A stretch of 64,000 nucleotides of DNA from Jejuia algarum (GTDB lineage: Bacteria; Bacteroidota; Bacteroidia; Flavobacteriales; Flavobacteriaceae). The stretch's first letter is position 1, and the number at the start of each line of letters is the position of its first letter. The DNA lies in contig CANMAQ010000005.1 in assembly GCA_947495775.1 (NCBI GenBank), positions 186,001 through 250,000 on the forward strand. The letters are read 5' to 3'. Both the position numbers and the translations under genes were made by a program. The notes under the pieces were generated by a model. It made no database searches. It saw only the letters and a program-made list of their open reading frames with translations, and was not told the DNA's origin. Shown one piece after another: positions 1 to 10,069 of this stretch.

Positions 1-2
1 CT

Positions 3-140
3 AATTTAAGAAATGAATTGTCTGTAGAGGGGGCGCGATTTGCGCGGCGTAATTTTGGCTGGACAGGTATTGCCAAACGTATGTTAATGGTGTTTCGAAG
101 CTCAATAAATCAACGTACTATGGAAACCAACATTTATTAG
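3..140 (+). CDS. C-terminal end of a probable glycosyltransferase (partial)
   Basis: The reading frame is open from the window edge to a TAG stop and gives 45 residues. The tail has the pattern of family 4/1 glycosyltransferase C-termini: a run ending in ARFARRNFGWTGIAKRML, comparable to the usual A-R-x-x-x-E-x-F-x-W-x-x-I-A helix. That family resemblance is the only evidence, since the catalytic region lies outside the window. It is followed after 61 bases by a fructokinase-like gene on the same strand, consistent with a sugar-metabolism cluster. Confidence 0.45.
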   Translation, partial: NLRNELSVEGARFARRNFGWTGIAKRMLMVFRSSINQRTMETNIY

Positions 141-201
141 AAATGCTCATGTTGAACCCCTGTATTGTCGTAACAAATGAATTCATATAACTACATATAA
201 C

Positions 202-1089
202 ATGTCTAAAATTGTTTGTTTTGGAGAGGTATTGTGGGATGTTTTTCCCGATGGAAGTGAGAAAGTAGGTGGAGCACCATTAAATGTTGCTTTGCGTTTA
301 AAAGACTTTGGCCATGAGGTAATTATGCTAAGTGCCATAGGCACAGATGTCTTAGGAACGGCTTTAATAGCGCACCTTGAGGAACGACACCTTTCAGTAG
401 CCTATGTACAGCAGTCTAAAACCTATCCCACAGGAACGGTACAGGTGCAATTAGACGCTAATGGATCGGCAAATTATACGATTGCTTATCCGAGTGCTTG
501 GGATCATATTGAATGTTCTCAAGCTTTACTGCAAGAGGTAAGAACAGCGCAAGCTTTTGTCTTCGGAAGTCTTATCACACGAAATGCAGTTTCGAAAGAC
601 ACCTTATTTCAGCTTTTGGAAGTGGCTCCTTATACCATTTTTGACCTTAATTTAAGACCACCGCATTATACCGAAACGGTTCTTACTCAATTGATGGCTA
701 CAGCAAATTTTATAAAATTTAATGATGAAGAACTTGATGTTGTGTGTCAGTTTTTAGGTGGGACTTCCACGACTTTAGAGGCTAAAATTGAATACATTGC
801 AGCACAAACAGCTACAGCTCATATATGCGTTACAATGGGGGCAGATGGCGCTGTATTGTGGTACGAAGGACAGTTTTATAAGGGCAAGGGATACCCTGTT
901 ACTGTAGTCGATACTGTAGGTGCTGGGGATTCTTTTTTAGGGACATTGATTAGCCAATTATTAAATGGGATACCTCCGCAAGATGCTATAAATAAAGCCT
1001 GTGCAGTAGGGGCACTTGTTGCAGGTATAAAAGGGGCTACCCCTCATTTATCTGCAACTCAAATTACAGATTTTATGGAAAGTAAGTAA
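202..1089 (+). CDS. PfkB-family carbohydrate kinase (fructokinase-like)
   Basis: This 295-residue protein phosphorylates a sugar, most likely fructose, with ATP in the cytoplasm. The N-terminal GEVLWDVFPDG and the GGAPLNVA glycine patch form the sugar-binding half of a ribokinase fold. The C-terminal signature DTVGAGDSF sits near residues 237-245, with the catalytic base Asp243 and anion-hole glycines intact. Length fits bacterial fructokinases (about 290-310). The start is an ATG after an A-rich leader. The neighbours, a probable glycosyltransferase end upstream and a GH8 glycanase downstream on the same strand, suggest carbohydrate use, but the exact sugar cannot be read from sequence alone; other PfkB substrates remain possible. 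Confidence 0.85.
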   Translation: MSKIVCFGEVLWDVFPDGSEKVGGAPLNVALRLKDFGHEVIMLSAIGTDVLGTALIAHLEERHLSVAYVQQSKTYPTGTVQVQLDANGSANYTIAYPSAWDHIECSQALLQEVRTAQAFVFGSLITRNAVSKDTLFQLLEVAPYTIFDLNLRPPHYTETVLTQLMATANFIKFNDEELDVVCQFLGGTSTTLEAKIEYIAAQTATAHICVTMGADGAVLWYEGQFYKGKGYPVTVVDTVGAGDSFLGTLISQLLNGIPPQDAINKACAVGALVAGIKGATPHLSATQITDFMESK

Positions 1090-1143
1090 ATAACGCGTCT
1101 TTTTTAAAGCTTTAGACGTATATAAAGTGTTTAAAACGACAAT

Positions 1144-2547
1144 ATGAAGCGGATACTTATTCTAAGATGTGTTATAGCACTGTTTGTAACTAGTGCCACA
1201 GCACAAGTGGCGCAAATTGATTTTTCTAATACAACATACGCCTATGGCATTAAGCCTTCAAACAGTTCTAATGCAGATATAGAAGCGGCTTATACGTCTT
1301 GGCGTGCTACATTTGCTACGGCTTGTTCGAATGGGCGTTACCGCATAAAATTTGATGCTCCAAACGAGACCGTTTCAGAAGGTATCGCTTATGGCATGTT
1401 ACTTTCTGCCTATGCCAATGATAAAGTTCTTTTTGATGGCTTATGGTTGTATTATCAAGATTTTTCTAATGCAAATGGCGTGATGCATTGGAAAATTCGC
1501 GAATGCTCTGAAATTTTAGGCCGTAATGGTGCGGCCGATGCTGAGTTAGATGCGGCTATGGCTCTTATGGTTGCCGATGCCAAATGGGGCTTTACAGACA
1601 CTATTGATTATGAAGCTGCAGCAAAAGCGCTAATAGCTACGATAAAAAGACATGAGGTTGAAGCAGGTACTCATGTTTTAAAACCGGGCGATGTTTGGGG
1701 AGGGAGTGAAAATACCAATCCATCTTATTTTGCTACAGGTTATTTTAGAGCCTATGGGGCCTATACGAATGATGAAGCATTTTGGAATGCTGTAGCCGAT
1801 AAAAGTTATGCCATTATCAATGCGAATTTAACCAAGCAAAATGCAGTTTATAATTTGGTTTCCGATTGGTGCGAAGCCGATGGCGATTATTCTGAGATTG
1901 TCCCTTGGGCTTTCGATGCAGGCCGATCGTATAATTACGATGCCGCCAGAACGCCTTGGCGTATAGCGATCGATTACCTTTGGTATGGGACATCAGATGC
2001 TTTGGCCTATCTCGATTTATGCAATGCTTTTGTAAATGCTAAAGGTGGCTTTAATCAGATTTTCCCAGGTTACAGACAAACAGGAACACCTATCACTACA
2101 GCATTTAGAGATCCTACATTTACTGGAGCTTACGCTACAGCAGCCATGTCTGTGACAAATCAGAATTATGTGAATGCTGCTTATGCCGAGTTAAAGCGAC
2201 AAACAACCTCGGCATATTTTGGAGCGACATTGCGCACCATATACATGTTTGTACTTTCTGGAAATGGATATAATCCAATAGCGTTTCAAGATAATGGCAA
2301 TACTTTGGGGACTGCAAGTCCAGAAACAGTTCCATTTACAATATTTCCTAATCCAACGGCCGAGGTGATAAATATGAGGTTTAAAACGGCAGACACACAT
2401 ACAATTTCAGTACTATCGTTGCAAGGACAATCAGTGTTGCAATATGTCCATACAGGAGGACAATTCACTTTGAATGTGGGCGGTTTAAAAGCAGGTGTTT
2501 ATTTTTTAAAAGCAAACGGAAGTACTCAGAAGTTTATAAAACTCTAG
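1144..2547 (+). CDS. Secreted GH8 glycoside hydrolase with type IX sorting domain
   Basis: A 467-residue protein with a signal peptide ending about residue 20 (…TSATAQ). Residues about 30-385 match glycoside hydrolase family 8, an (alpha/alpha)6 barrel. The SEGIAYGM motif carries the expected general acid, Glu79, and the ADAELDAAMALM stretch corresponds to the second GH8 motif, with D-x-E in place of the more usual D-x-D (Asp132, Glu134). Residues about 395-467 form a T9SS type-A C-terminal domain (IFPNPTAEVINMRF to the GVYFLKANG and KFIKL ends), so the enzyme should cross the outer membrane by the type IX system. GH8 includes cellulases, xylanases and chitosanases; the substrate is undetermined. 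Confidence 0.87.
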   Translation: MKRILILRCVIALFVTSATAQVAQIDFSNTTYAYGIKPSNSSNADIEAAYTSWRATFATACSNGRYRIKFDAPNETVSEGIAYGMLLSAYANDKVLFDGLWLYYQDFSNANGVMHWKIRECSEILGRNGAADAELDAAMALMVADAKWGFTDTIDYEAAAKALIATIKRHEVEAGTHVLKPGDVWGGSENTNPSYFATGYFRAYGAYTNDEAFWNAVADKSYAIINANLTKQNAVYNLVSDWCEADGDYSEIVPWAFDAGRSYNYDAARTPWRIAIDYLWYGTSDALAYLDLCNAFVNAKGGFNQIFPGYRQTGTPITTAFRDPTFTGAYATAAMSVTNQNYVNAAYAELKRQTTSAYFGATLRTIYMFVLSGNGYNPIAFQDNGNTLGTASPETVPFTIFPNPTAEVINMRFKTADTHTISVLSLQGQSVLQYVHTGGQFTLNVGGLKAGVYFLKANGSTQKFIKL

Positions 2548-2598
2548 ACGCATTAAGCTGATTTTTAGATTAAAAAGGATAAGCTAGTCTACAAATGG

Positions 2599-4278
2599 TT
2601 AGAGTGATTGTGTTTTTTTAGATAGTACATAAAAATCAGGAACGATGCTTAGTTTCGTTGTTTTAGAATCGAGTTTAAGTGTTTGCCAATTGGTGCTAGG
2701 TTTTAGCCATTGTGTTTCTGCGTTGAGTTGTATGGCTACAGGCATGTTAAACCCAACTACGGTTTGTGACCACTTGTAATTTAACGTTTTATCTTTAATG
2801 CTGTAGATGAGCGTGGGGATTCTGGTATCTCTTAAATATTGATTGAAAAAAGCACTGAGATCTAAACCTGTAGCATGGCTTAGAAAATCTTCAATCTCTT
2901 GTGTTGTAACGGTTTTATGGTAAAATTTAAGATTCATGTCTTGTAAAATAGAGCGCCATTTTTTAGTGTCGTTTACAAGTTGCCTTAATGTGTGTAACAT
3001 ATTGGCGCCTTTAAAATACATATCGCTAGACCCTTCGTGGTTTACATTATAATGGCCAATAATAGGTTTATCGTTGGCAATATTTTTACGTGTACCAATC
3101 ACATATTCAGCACCAGCAGTTGCTCCAAAATGGTATTCAAGATAGAGACTTTCGGCATAGGAAGCAAAACTTTCGTGTATCCATAGGTCTGCAATATCTT
3201 TGTTCGTAATGCTATTGGCAAACCATTCATGAGCAGCCTCGTGAATAATGATAAAATCGAATTTTAAGCCCCAGCCAGTGCCTGATAAATCACGACCTAG
3301 ATAACCATTTTTATAGTGGTTGCCATAGGTCACAGAGCTTTGGTGTTCCATGCCTAAGTAAGGTGCTTCTACGAGTTTAAAACCATCTGAATAAAAGGGG
3401 TATTTACCAAACCAATGTTCAAAAGCTTCTAGCATTTTAGAGGTTTGTTTAAAGTGTACTTTAGCTTTGGTGAGGTTATAAGGAAGCACGTAGTAATCCA
3501 GATCTAAAGCGCCTGCTTTGCCAAGATAGACTTCGGCAAAATGAGCATATTCGGCAATATTAATGTTTACGCCGTAGTTGTTTATAGGTGCGGTTACCGC
3601 CCAATGGTAAGTGGTTGTATGCTTTAAGTCCTCGACCTGTCGCAGTCTGCCGTTAGATACATTTAGGAGTGGTTTAGGAACGTTTACGCTAATGCGCATG
3701 CTGTCAACTTCATCGTACATATGGTCTTTACAAGGCCACCATACACTTGCGCCTAAACCTTGACATGAAGAGGCTATAAAGTGCTTTTTATGAGCGTCGG
3801 TTTTCCATGAAATACCACCATCCCATGGGGCATTTATAGCAGTTTTAGGGCGCCCTTCAAAATAAAGTTCGAGTTGTTTTACAGTATTGATGGTTTGGGG
3901 GGCTTTAAGCGTAATAAAATGGGCGTTGCCTTGATGTGAAATATCCAAATCGTGTCCATCTTGCGTTGCTTTTAACAAGTGCATGGGCGATTGCAAGTCA
4001 ATTTGTAAGGAGGTATGGGGTTCTAGAACCTTATAATGGACTGTGTTTTTTCCAGAAATAAATTTATGTTCTGGGTCTACTTTAAGGTTTAAATGGTAGT
4101 AGGAGAGGTCCCACCATGCACGTTCTGGAGTAATACTGCCACGAAGCGTATCTTGTTTGGTAAACGTCGTTTCCTTGGTTAATAGACCTTGAGCGGTTAG
4201 AGGCATACTATTAAAGATAGCGTACAAAAGATAAAAAAGATACTGTATTTTGAAGTTGCGCATTACAAACGTATTCAT
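2599..4278 (-). CDS. M1-family metallopeptidase (aminopeptidase-like), exported
   Basis: A zinc peptidase of the M1 (gluzincin) family. The motif HEAAHEWF gives the two histidine ligands and catalytic Glu (about residues 346-350 from the start used here), and WIHESFASY gives the third ligand Glu 18 residues on. The substrate-anchoring stretch is GMEHQSS rather than the common G-x-MEN. I use the ATG at 4278, which yields a hydrophobic export signal ending in PLTAQG. An in-frame TTG at 4320 would add 14 residues, but a TAAATTTG box at 4318-4325 (minus strand) suggests transcription starts below that codon. The gene follows the acyl-CoA dehydrogenase gene by 173 bases and need not be in its operon. 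Substrate unknown. Confidence 0.85.
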   Translation of the reverse strand: MNTFVMRNFKIQYLFYLLYAIFNSMPLTAQGLLTKETTFTKQDTLRGSITPERAWWDLSYYHLNLKVDPEHKFISGKNTVHYKVLEPHTSLQIDLQSPMHLLKATQDGHDLDISHQGNAHFITLKAPQTINTVKQLELYFEGRPKTAINAPWDGGISWKTDAHKKHFIASSCQGLGASVWWPCKDHMYDEVDSMRISVNVPKPLLNVSNGRLRQVEDLKHTTTYHWAVTAPINNYGVNINIAEYAHFAEVYLGKAGALDLDYYVLPYNLTKAKVHFKQTSKMLEAFEHWFGKYPFYSDGFKLVEAPYLGMEHQSSVTYGNHYKNGYLGRDLSGTGWGLKFDFIIIHEAAHEWFANSITNKDIADLWIHESFASYAESLYLEYHFGATAGAEYVIGTRKNIANDKPIIGHYNVNHEGSSDMYFKGANMLHTLRQLVNDTKKWRSILQDMNLKFYHKTVTTQEIEDFLSHATGLDLSAFFNQYLRDTRIPTLIYSIKDKTLNYKWSQTVVGFNMPVAIQLNAETQWLKPSTNWQTLKLDSKTTKLSIVPDFYVLSKKTQSL

Positions 4279-4340
4279 AGCATTGTATTTCTGTATAAAA
4301 CTATACAAAAAACGTCCCAAATTTACAATTTGAGACGTTA

Positions 4341-4425
4341 AACCCGCTTTAGGCAGTAAAAAAGTTTATGTAATGTTTAGTTAAGTGCCATAGGCACGGC
4401 AATGTGTTAATGTGTAAAGCGGGTT
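4341..4425. repeat. Nested inverted repeats between two minus-strand genes
   Basis: An 11-base perfect inverted repeat (AACCCGCTTTA at 4341-4351, TAAAGCGGGTT at 4415-4425) encloses a second small hairpin, GTGCC-ATA-GGCAC at 4385-4397. It lies between the end of the acyl-CoA dehydrogenase gene and the M1 peptidase gene. It may be a weak terminator or processing structure of the beta-oxidation transcript; there is no long T-run, so the role is uncertain. Confidence 0.4.
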
Positions 4426-4451
4426 ATTCTATTAAAAAACTTGGAGTTTAA

Positions 4452-6254
4452 TTAGAAGTTGTATTGATTACTTTCAATCACTTTTTTCGCAATAATATCT
4501 CTTAATTCTATAATGTTAGGCATATTTACATATTTAATGTAACGTTTTAGCCCCATAAGCATCATACGTTGTTCATCTCCAGATGAAAATGAGATGATAG
4601 AGTGTTTTCCTGCGGTTTCTATAACGTCTATAGCATGGAATAAATTTAGTTTGGCCATGGCAATTTGTTCTTTTACATGCGCTTCGCCTTGTTTTTTAGC
4701 CATTTTTTCGGCACGTAATATAGCAGACTCTGCTAAGTAAATTTGAATTAAAATATCTGAGGCCGCCAACATTAATTGCTGTTGCTGTTCAATTTTCTCT
4801 CCATATTTTTGAAGGGTAGCACCAGCAACCATTAAAAACAATTTTTTAAGATTTTTGATGATGCTTTTTTCTTCAGAAAATAATTCGGAATAATTTGGTA
4901 CTTCAAATGAAGGAATACCCATAAGCTCGTCTTTTACAGCCATAGCGGGTTCTAGAACATTTACATGGCCTTTCATGGCTTTTTTTATCAGCATACCGAT
5001 ACTTAGCATTCTGTTAATTTCATTTGTCCCTTCGTAAATTCTGGCAATACGAGCGTCACGCCATGCCGATTCTATAGGGGTTTCTTCAGAAAAGCCCATA
5101 CCTCCAAAAATTTGAATGCCTTCATCGGTACATTTTTGGACAAATTCAGATACGGCGACTTTAAGAATAGAGCATTCTATAGCAAATTCTTCTACGCCTT
5201 TAAGCTCGGCTTCTTGATGGGTGTCTTTACCATTCGTTTTACGTAATTCTATACGTGTTTCAATATCTTTAGCGGCACGGTATGTCGCTGTTTCACCTAC
5301 CCAACAATTGGTGGCCATTTCAGCTATTTTTTGACGAATAGCTCCAAAACTAGAAATTGGAGTTTTAAATTGAATGCGCTCGTTTGCGTATTTCACCGAT
5401 TCTGTGATGGTACGACGTTGGGCGTCTAAACAGGCTGCGGCTAATTTAATACGACCAACATTAAGGGCATTCATCGCTATTTTAAAGCCGTTACCACGAG
5501 TGGATAGCATGTTTTCTACAGGAACGACTGTATCATTAAAAAAGACTTGACGTGTAGAAGAGGCGCGAATACCGAGTTTGTGTTCTTCTTCACCTAAGGT
5601 AATACCATTAGGTGTTTCAGGAGCATATTCTACAATAAACCCTGTAATATTTTTATCGTCTTCGATACGTGCAAATACAATCATCACATTACAAAAGCCA
5701 GCGTTAGAAATCCACATTTTCTGACCTGTAATTTTATAAGATTTGCCATCGCTAGACAGTACTGCTTTTGTGCGACCAGAGTTGGCGTCACTACCCGCAG
5801 TAGGTTCTGTTAAACAATAAGCGCCAAACCATTCGCCAGACGCCAATTTAGGGACATATTTTTGTTTTTGAGCTTCATTACCGTAGAGTGTAATTGGCAT
5901 TGTACCAATACCCGTATGCGCTCCAAAAGCGGTACTAAAAGACCCCGTAGCGCCAGAAATATAATCACAAACCAAACAAGTGTCTACAAAGCCCATACCC
6001 ATACCGCCATAAGCATCTGGTACAGCTACACTTAAAAAACCAAGTTCTCCAGCTTGACGCATACACGATTCTGTAAGCGCGTAATCTTTCTTTTCGAATT
6101 GGGCTTTTTTGGCCCAGATTTCACGATCTACGAATTCGGTCACAGCCTCCTTCATCATCAATTGGTCTTCGTTAAAATCTTCTGGTGTAAAAATGTCTTC
6201 GCAGCTGGTTTCTCTAACTAAAAACTGGCCGCCTCTTATGATGTCTTGTTCCAT
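4452..6254 (-). CDS. Acyl-CoA dehydrogenase (fatty acid beta-oxidation)
   Basis: A 600-residue FAD-dependent acyl-CoA dehydrogenase catalysing the first beta-oxidation step. The FAD/substrate-binding motif YCLTEPTAGSDA and WISNAG, and the catalytic-glutamate motif IYEGTNEINRM (Glu408), are intact. The chain carries about 180 residues beyond the usual 380-400-residue core, as in the long-chain (VLCAD-like) enzymes of this phylum. It is the last gene of the marR-HADH/ECH-thiolase-ACAD run on the minus strand, 109 bases after the thiolase. Chain-length preference cannot be read from the sequence, although the C-terminal extension favours long-chain substrates. Confidence 0.93.
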   Translation of the reverse strand: MEQDIIRGGQFLVRETSCEDIFTPEDFNEDQLMMKEAVTEFVDREIWAKKAQFEKKDYALTESCMRQAGELGFLSVAVPDAYGGMGMGFVDTCLVCDYISGATGSFSTAFGAHTGIGTMPITLYGNEAQKQKYVPKLASGEWFGAYCLTEPTAGSDANSGRTKAVLSSDGKSYKITGQKMWISNAGFCNVMIVFARIEDDKNITGFIVEYAPETPNGITLGEEEHKLGIRASSTRQVFFNDTVVPVENMLSTRGNGFKIAMNALNVGRIKLAAACLDAQRRTITESVKYANERIQFKTPISSFGAIRQKIAEMATNCWVGETATYRAAKDIETRIELRKTNGKDTHQEAELKGVEEFAIECSILKVAVSEFVQKCTDEGIQIFGGMGFSEETPIESAWRDARIARIYEGTNEINRMLSIGMLIKKAMKGHVNVLEPAMAVKDELMGIPSFEVPNYSELFSEEKSIIKNLKKLFLMVAGATLQKYGEKIEQQQQLMLAASDILIQIYLAESAILRAEKMAKKQGEAHVKEQIAMAKLNLFHAIDVIETAGKHSIISFSSGDEQRMMLMGLKRYIKYVNMPNIIELRDIIAKKVIESNQYNF

Positions 6255-6363
6255 ATGTATCCCATGGCATTCCTAAAAATGACGTGTTATTTGGGTGTTT
6301 TTTTAATTAAACTTAGTTTTATTTATGAGTTGGTATTATTATGTTACTGTGGCTACATAGCGG

Positions 6364-7554
6364 TTATTTTAAAAATTCAAAAATACCACAAGCACCTTGT
6401 CCAGTCCCTACGCACATGGTTACGGCGCCGTATTTGCCTTGCATATCGCGTTTGCGCATTTCATCAAATAATTGCACCGATAATTTTGCACCTGTACAGC
6501 CCAAAGGATGCCCTAAAGCGATGGCACCACCGTTAACATTTATGAGGTCTGCATTAAGGTCTAATTCTCTAATTACAGCTAAAGATTGAGAGGCAAAGGC
6601 TTCATTAAGTTCTATAAGGTCTAAATCACTTTGTTTAAGCCCCGCCTGTTTTAATGCTTTAGGAATGGCTTTTACAGGGCCAATGCCCATAATACGAGGT
6701 TCTACACCTGCTGCGGCATAGTTTACCAATCGGGCAATAGGCTCTAGGTTTAATTCTTTTACCATGGCTTCACTCATTACCATAACAAATGCAGCACCAT
6801 CACTCATCTGTGAGGAATTCCCAGCGGTAACACTACCACCTTGAGCAAATACAGGACGTAACTTGGCTAAGGCATTAATGTTTGTTCCTTTTCTAGGGCC
6901 TTCATCTTTGGTAACGGTATAGCTTTTAGTGGCTTTTTTACCATTAGCATCAATATATGTTTGTTCTACTTCTATGGGGACGATTTGATCTTGAAATCTG
7001 TTTTCAGCCTGAGCCTTTAATGCTTTGAGGTGTGAATTATAGGCAAATTCATCTTGATCTTCTCGAGAGACTTTAAATTCGTTGGCAACAGCTTCTGCGG
7101 TGTTTCCCATGCCCCAGTAGTATTCTTCATGTCCCGATTTTGCCAAATCGTAATTAAGATCGGTTTTATAGCCTGTCATAGGCACAGCGCTCATACTTTC
7201 TGCGCCACCTGCAATAATACAATCGGCCATACCTGCTTGTATTTTAGCGGTAGCAATGCCAATGGTTTCAATACCAGAGGAACAAAAACGATTTACGGTA
7301 ACGCCCGGTACATCTACGGTGTTTAATCCCATTAGTGAGATAAGTCGGGCCATATTAAGACCTTGAGATCCTTCAGGCATGGCATTACCAACAATAACGT
7401 CATCAATACGTGTTTTGTCTAGTTGCGGTAACTCGGCCATCATATATTTAATGGTTTCGGCAGCGAGTTCATCGGTACGTTTAAATCTAAATACACCACG
7501 AGGCGCTTTGCCTATGGCGGTTCTGTATGCTTTTACTATATATGCTTGTTTCAT
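6364..7554 (-). CDS. Acetyl-CoA C-acyltransferase (thiolase)
   Basis: A 396-residue thiolase performing the last beta-oxidation step, cleaving 3-ketoacyl-CoA with CoA. The nucleophilic cysteine lies in VNRFCSSGIETIG (Cys91). The C-terminal NGGAIALGHPLGCTGA provides the catalytic histidine, and CVGTGQGACGIF provides the second catalytic cysteine. Length is typical for the family. It sits 97 bases downstream of the 3-hydroxyacyl-CoA dehydrogenase gene and upstream of the acyl-CoA dehydrogenase, so the group makes a full degradative spiral. A biosynthetic acetoacetyl-CoA thiolase is an alternative, but context argues against it. Confidence 0.93.
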   Translation of the reverse strand: MKQAYIVKAYRTAIGKAPRGVFRFKRTDELAAETIKYMMAELPQLDKTRIDDVIVGNAMPEGSQGLNMARLISLMGLNTVDVPGVTVNRFCSSGIETIGIATAKIQAGMADCIIAGGAESMSAVPMTGYKTDLNYDLAKSGHEEYYWGMGNTAEAVANEFKVSREDQDEFAYNSHLKALKAQAENRFQDQIVPIEVEQTYIDANGKKATKSYTVTKDEGPRKGTNINALAKLRPVFAQGGSVTAGNSSQMSDGAAFVMVMSEAMVKELNLEPIARLVNYAAAGVEPRIMGIGPVKAIPKALKQAGLKQSDLDLIELNEAFASQSLAVIRELDLNADLINVNGGAIALGHPLGCTGAKLSVQLFDEMRKRDMQGKYGAVTMCVGTGQGACGIFEFLK

Positions 7555-7651
7555 TTTTTTAGGCTTTTAGAGCTATTAGCTTAGGGCTTCTAGCATCACA
7601 CAATTGTTTTAGAATGCCAATAGCAAGGTGCTACAGGCGTTTCGCTTAGGC

Positions 7652-10057
7652 TTAATTTCTAAGCGGTTTTCCTGTTTTGAGCATGTGTTGTATACGTTCT
7701 AAGGTTTTACGTTCGGTACACAGGCTTAAAAAGGCTTCGCGTTCAAGGTCTAGTAAGTACTGTTCGGTAACTAGTGTGGGTTCTGATAAATCACCACCTG
7801 CCATTACATAGGCCAGTTTATTAGCTATTTTTTGATCATGAGCACTGATGTAGTTACTCGCTTCCATAGCGTCTGTACCGACTAAAAACATCCCTAAGGC
7901 TTGTTTTCCTAATACTTTTACATCTTTGCGTTTTGGTGGTTGTGTGTAGCCGGCATCTGCAAGCAGTTTGGCATGGGCTTTTGCTGTCGCAATTTGGCGA
8001 TCTTTGTTTACAACAACGACATCTTTGCCTTTTTGAAGCACTCCTAAATCAAAGGCTTCATAAGCTGAGGTAGAAACTTTGGCCATACCCACGGTTAAAA
8101 AGTACTCTTGCAATACATTTAATTCTACATCTCCTTTCCTAAATGTATCTGATGCACGAAGTGCCATTTCTTTAGAACCAGCGCCACCAGGAATTACACC
8201 AACACCAAATTCTACAAGTCCCATATAAGTTTCTGCTGCAGCGACAACTTTATCGGCATGCATGGAAAGCTCGCAAGCACCACCTAAAGCCATGCCATGC
8301 GGTGCTGCTACGGTTGGAATAGAGGAATAGCGCATGCGCATCATGGTATCTTGAAAATACTTTATGGCCGCATTTAATTCGTCGTATTCTTGTTCTACAG
8401 CCATCATAAAAATCATGCCTATATTTGCCCCTACAGAGAAATTAGGGCCTTGATTGCCTATAACGAGTCCATCAAAATCTTTTTGAGCAATGTCTATGGC
8501 TTTATTTAAGCCCGATAGCACATCACCTCCTATGGTATTCATTTTAGATTGAAATTCACAGTTTAATATGCCATCTCCCAAATCTTCAACCACTACGCCA
8601 GAGTTTTTAAACACTTCGTTTGACGTTCTTATATTATCGAGAATAATGAAGGCTTCTTGACCTGGTATTTTGGTTTGGGTCTTTGTAGGGCTATCGTAAT
8701 AGTAAGTAGCACCGTTAGTGACTGTATAGAATGTTTTGCTTCCAGAAGCTAGCATGTCTTCTACCCAAGGTGCAGGCGTTAGGCCTTCTGCTTTTATAAA
8801 TGCAATCCCTTCTGCAACACCTACGGCATCCCATATTTGAAAAGGGCCGTGTTCCCATCCAAATCCTGCTTTCATGGCATCATCTATTTTGTAGATGTCA
8901 TCGGAGATTTCTGGAATTCTATAACTTACATAGGCAAATAATTGTGCAAAGGTTTTACGGTAAAATTCACCTGCTTTGTCTTTACCTGATACTAAAACTT
9001 TAAAGCGGTCAACAACTTTATCTATAGATTTGGTAAGTTCTAAGGTCGCAAACTTTGCTTTTTTAGCACTGCGATAGCTTAGGGTGTCTAAGTCTAAGGT
9101 TAAAATTTCTTTTTTACCATCGGTAACTTGTTTTTTATAAAAACCTTGGCCTGTTTTACTTCCAAGCCATTTTTCAGTGACCATGGTGTTGATAAAGTCG
9201 GGTAATTTAAAGAGTTCCAGACGCTCATCGTTTTTGCAGTGTTCTGCAATACCATTGGCTACATGTACAAGTGTATCTAAGCCTACAACGTCTACGGTTC
9301 TAAATGTCGCAGACTTTGGTCTGCCTATCACTGGGCCTGTAAGTTTATCAACCTCTTCTACGGTTAAATTCATAGCCTTAACGGTATGAAATAAACTCAT
9401 AATGCTAAATATACCCACACGATTGCCAATAAAAGCAGGGGTGTCTTTAGCCCTAACAGTTGTTTTACCCAAATACTGTTCACCATAGCTGTTTAAAAAT
9501 TCTAAGACGGCAGGATCTGTTTTAGGGCCAGGAATGATTTCGAATAATTTTAAATACCGTGGGGGATTAAAAAAGTGTGTCCCACAGAAATGCTTTTGAA
9601 AGTCTTCACTTCTGCCTTCACTCATAAATTTTATAGGGATACCAGAGGTGTTAGAAGTAATTAATGTACCTGGTGTTCTGTGTTTTTCCAGGTTTTCAAA
9701 CACCTTTTGTTTGATGTCTAAACGCTCTACAACTACCTCTATAATCCAATCGACATTTGCGACTTTAGCAATGTCGTCTTCTAAATTACCTGTCGTGATT
9801 CGCGTTGCAAATTTTTGATGGTAAATAGGCGATGGTTTGGATTTTAGAGCAGCTTTTAAAGCATCGTTAACTAATCGATTTCTAACGCTTTTGTCTTTTA
9901 AAGATAAACCTTTGGCTTCTTCAGCTGGGCTGAGTGCATTAGGTACAATGTCTAGAAGTAAAACTTCTATGCCAATATTTGCAAAATGGCAAGCGATACC
10001 GCTGCCCATGATACCAGAACCTACAACAGCGACTTTTTTAATGATTCGTTTCCCCAT
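7652..10057 (-). CDS. 3-hydroxyacyl-CoA dehydrogenase / enoyl-CoA hydratase bifunctional protein
   Basis: An 801-residue two-step beta-oxidation enzyme. The N-terminus is an NAD-binding Rossmann fold (VAVVGSGIMGSGIACHFA, residues about 9-26) followed by the 3HCDH C-terminal domains. The last third (about 510-720) is a crotonase domain with both expected glutamates: ALGGACELSMHAD and MGLVEFGVGVIPGGAG. The domain order (dehydrogenase first, hydratase last) is the reverse of enterobacterial FadB and is known in other bacteria. It begins 12 bases after the marR stop, so it is co-transcribed with the regulator. Confidence 0.93.
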   Translation of the reverse strand: MGKRIIKKVAVVGSGIMGSGIACHFANIGIEVLLLDIVPNALSPAEEAKGLSLKDKSVRNRLVNDALKAALKSKPSPIYHQKFATRITTGNLEDDIAKVANVDWIIEVVVERLDIKQKVFENLEKHRTPGTLITSNTSGIPIKFMSEGRSEDFQKHFCGTHFFNPPRYLKLFEIIPGPKTDPAVLEFLNSYGEQYLGKTTVRAKDTPAFIGNRVGIFSIMSLFHTVKAMNLTVEEVDKLTGPVIGRPKSATFRTVDVVGLDTLVHVANGIAEHCKNDERLELFKLPDFINTMVTEKWLGSKTGQGFYKKQVTDGKKEILTLDLDTLSYRSAKKAKFATLELTKSIDKVVDRFKVLVSGKDKAGEFYRKTFAQLFAYVSYRIPEISDDIYKIDDAMKAGFGWEHGPFQIWDAVGVAEGIAFIKAEGLTPAPWVEDMLASGSKTFYTVTNGATYYYDSPTKTQTKIPGQEAFIILDNIRTSNEVFKNSGVVVEDLGDGILNCEFQSKMNTIGGDVLSGLNKAIDIAQKDFDGLVIGNQGPNFSVGANIGMIFMMAVEQEYDELNAAIKYFQDTMMRMRYSSIPTVAAPHGMALGGACELSMHADKVVAAAETYMGLVEFGVGVIPGGAGSKEMALRASDTFRKGDVELNVLQEYFLTVGMAKVSTSAYEAFDLGVLQKGKDVVVVNKDRQIATAKAHAKLLADAGYTQPPKRKDVKVLGKQALGMFLVGTDAMEASNYISAHDQKIANKLAYVMAGGDLSEPTLVTEQYLLDLEREAFLSLCTERKTLERIQHMLKTGKPLRN

Positions 10058-10069
10058 ATTTTATGAAAT

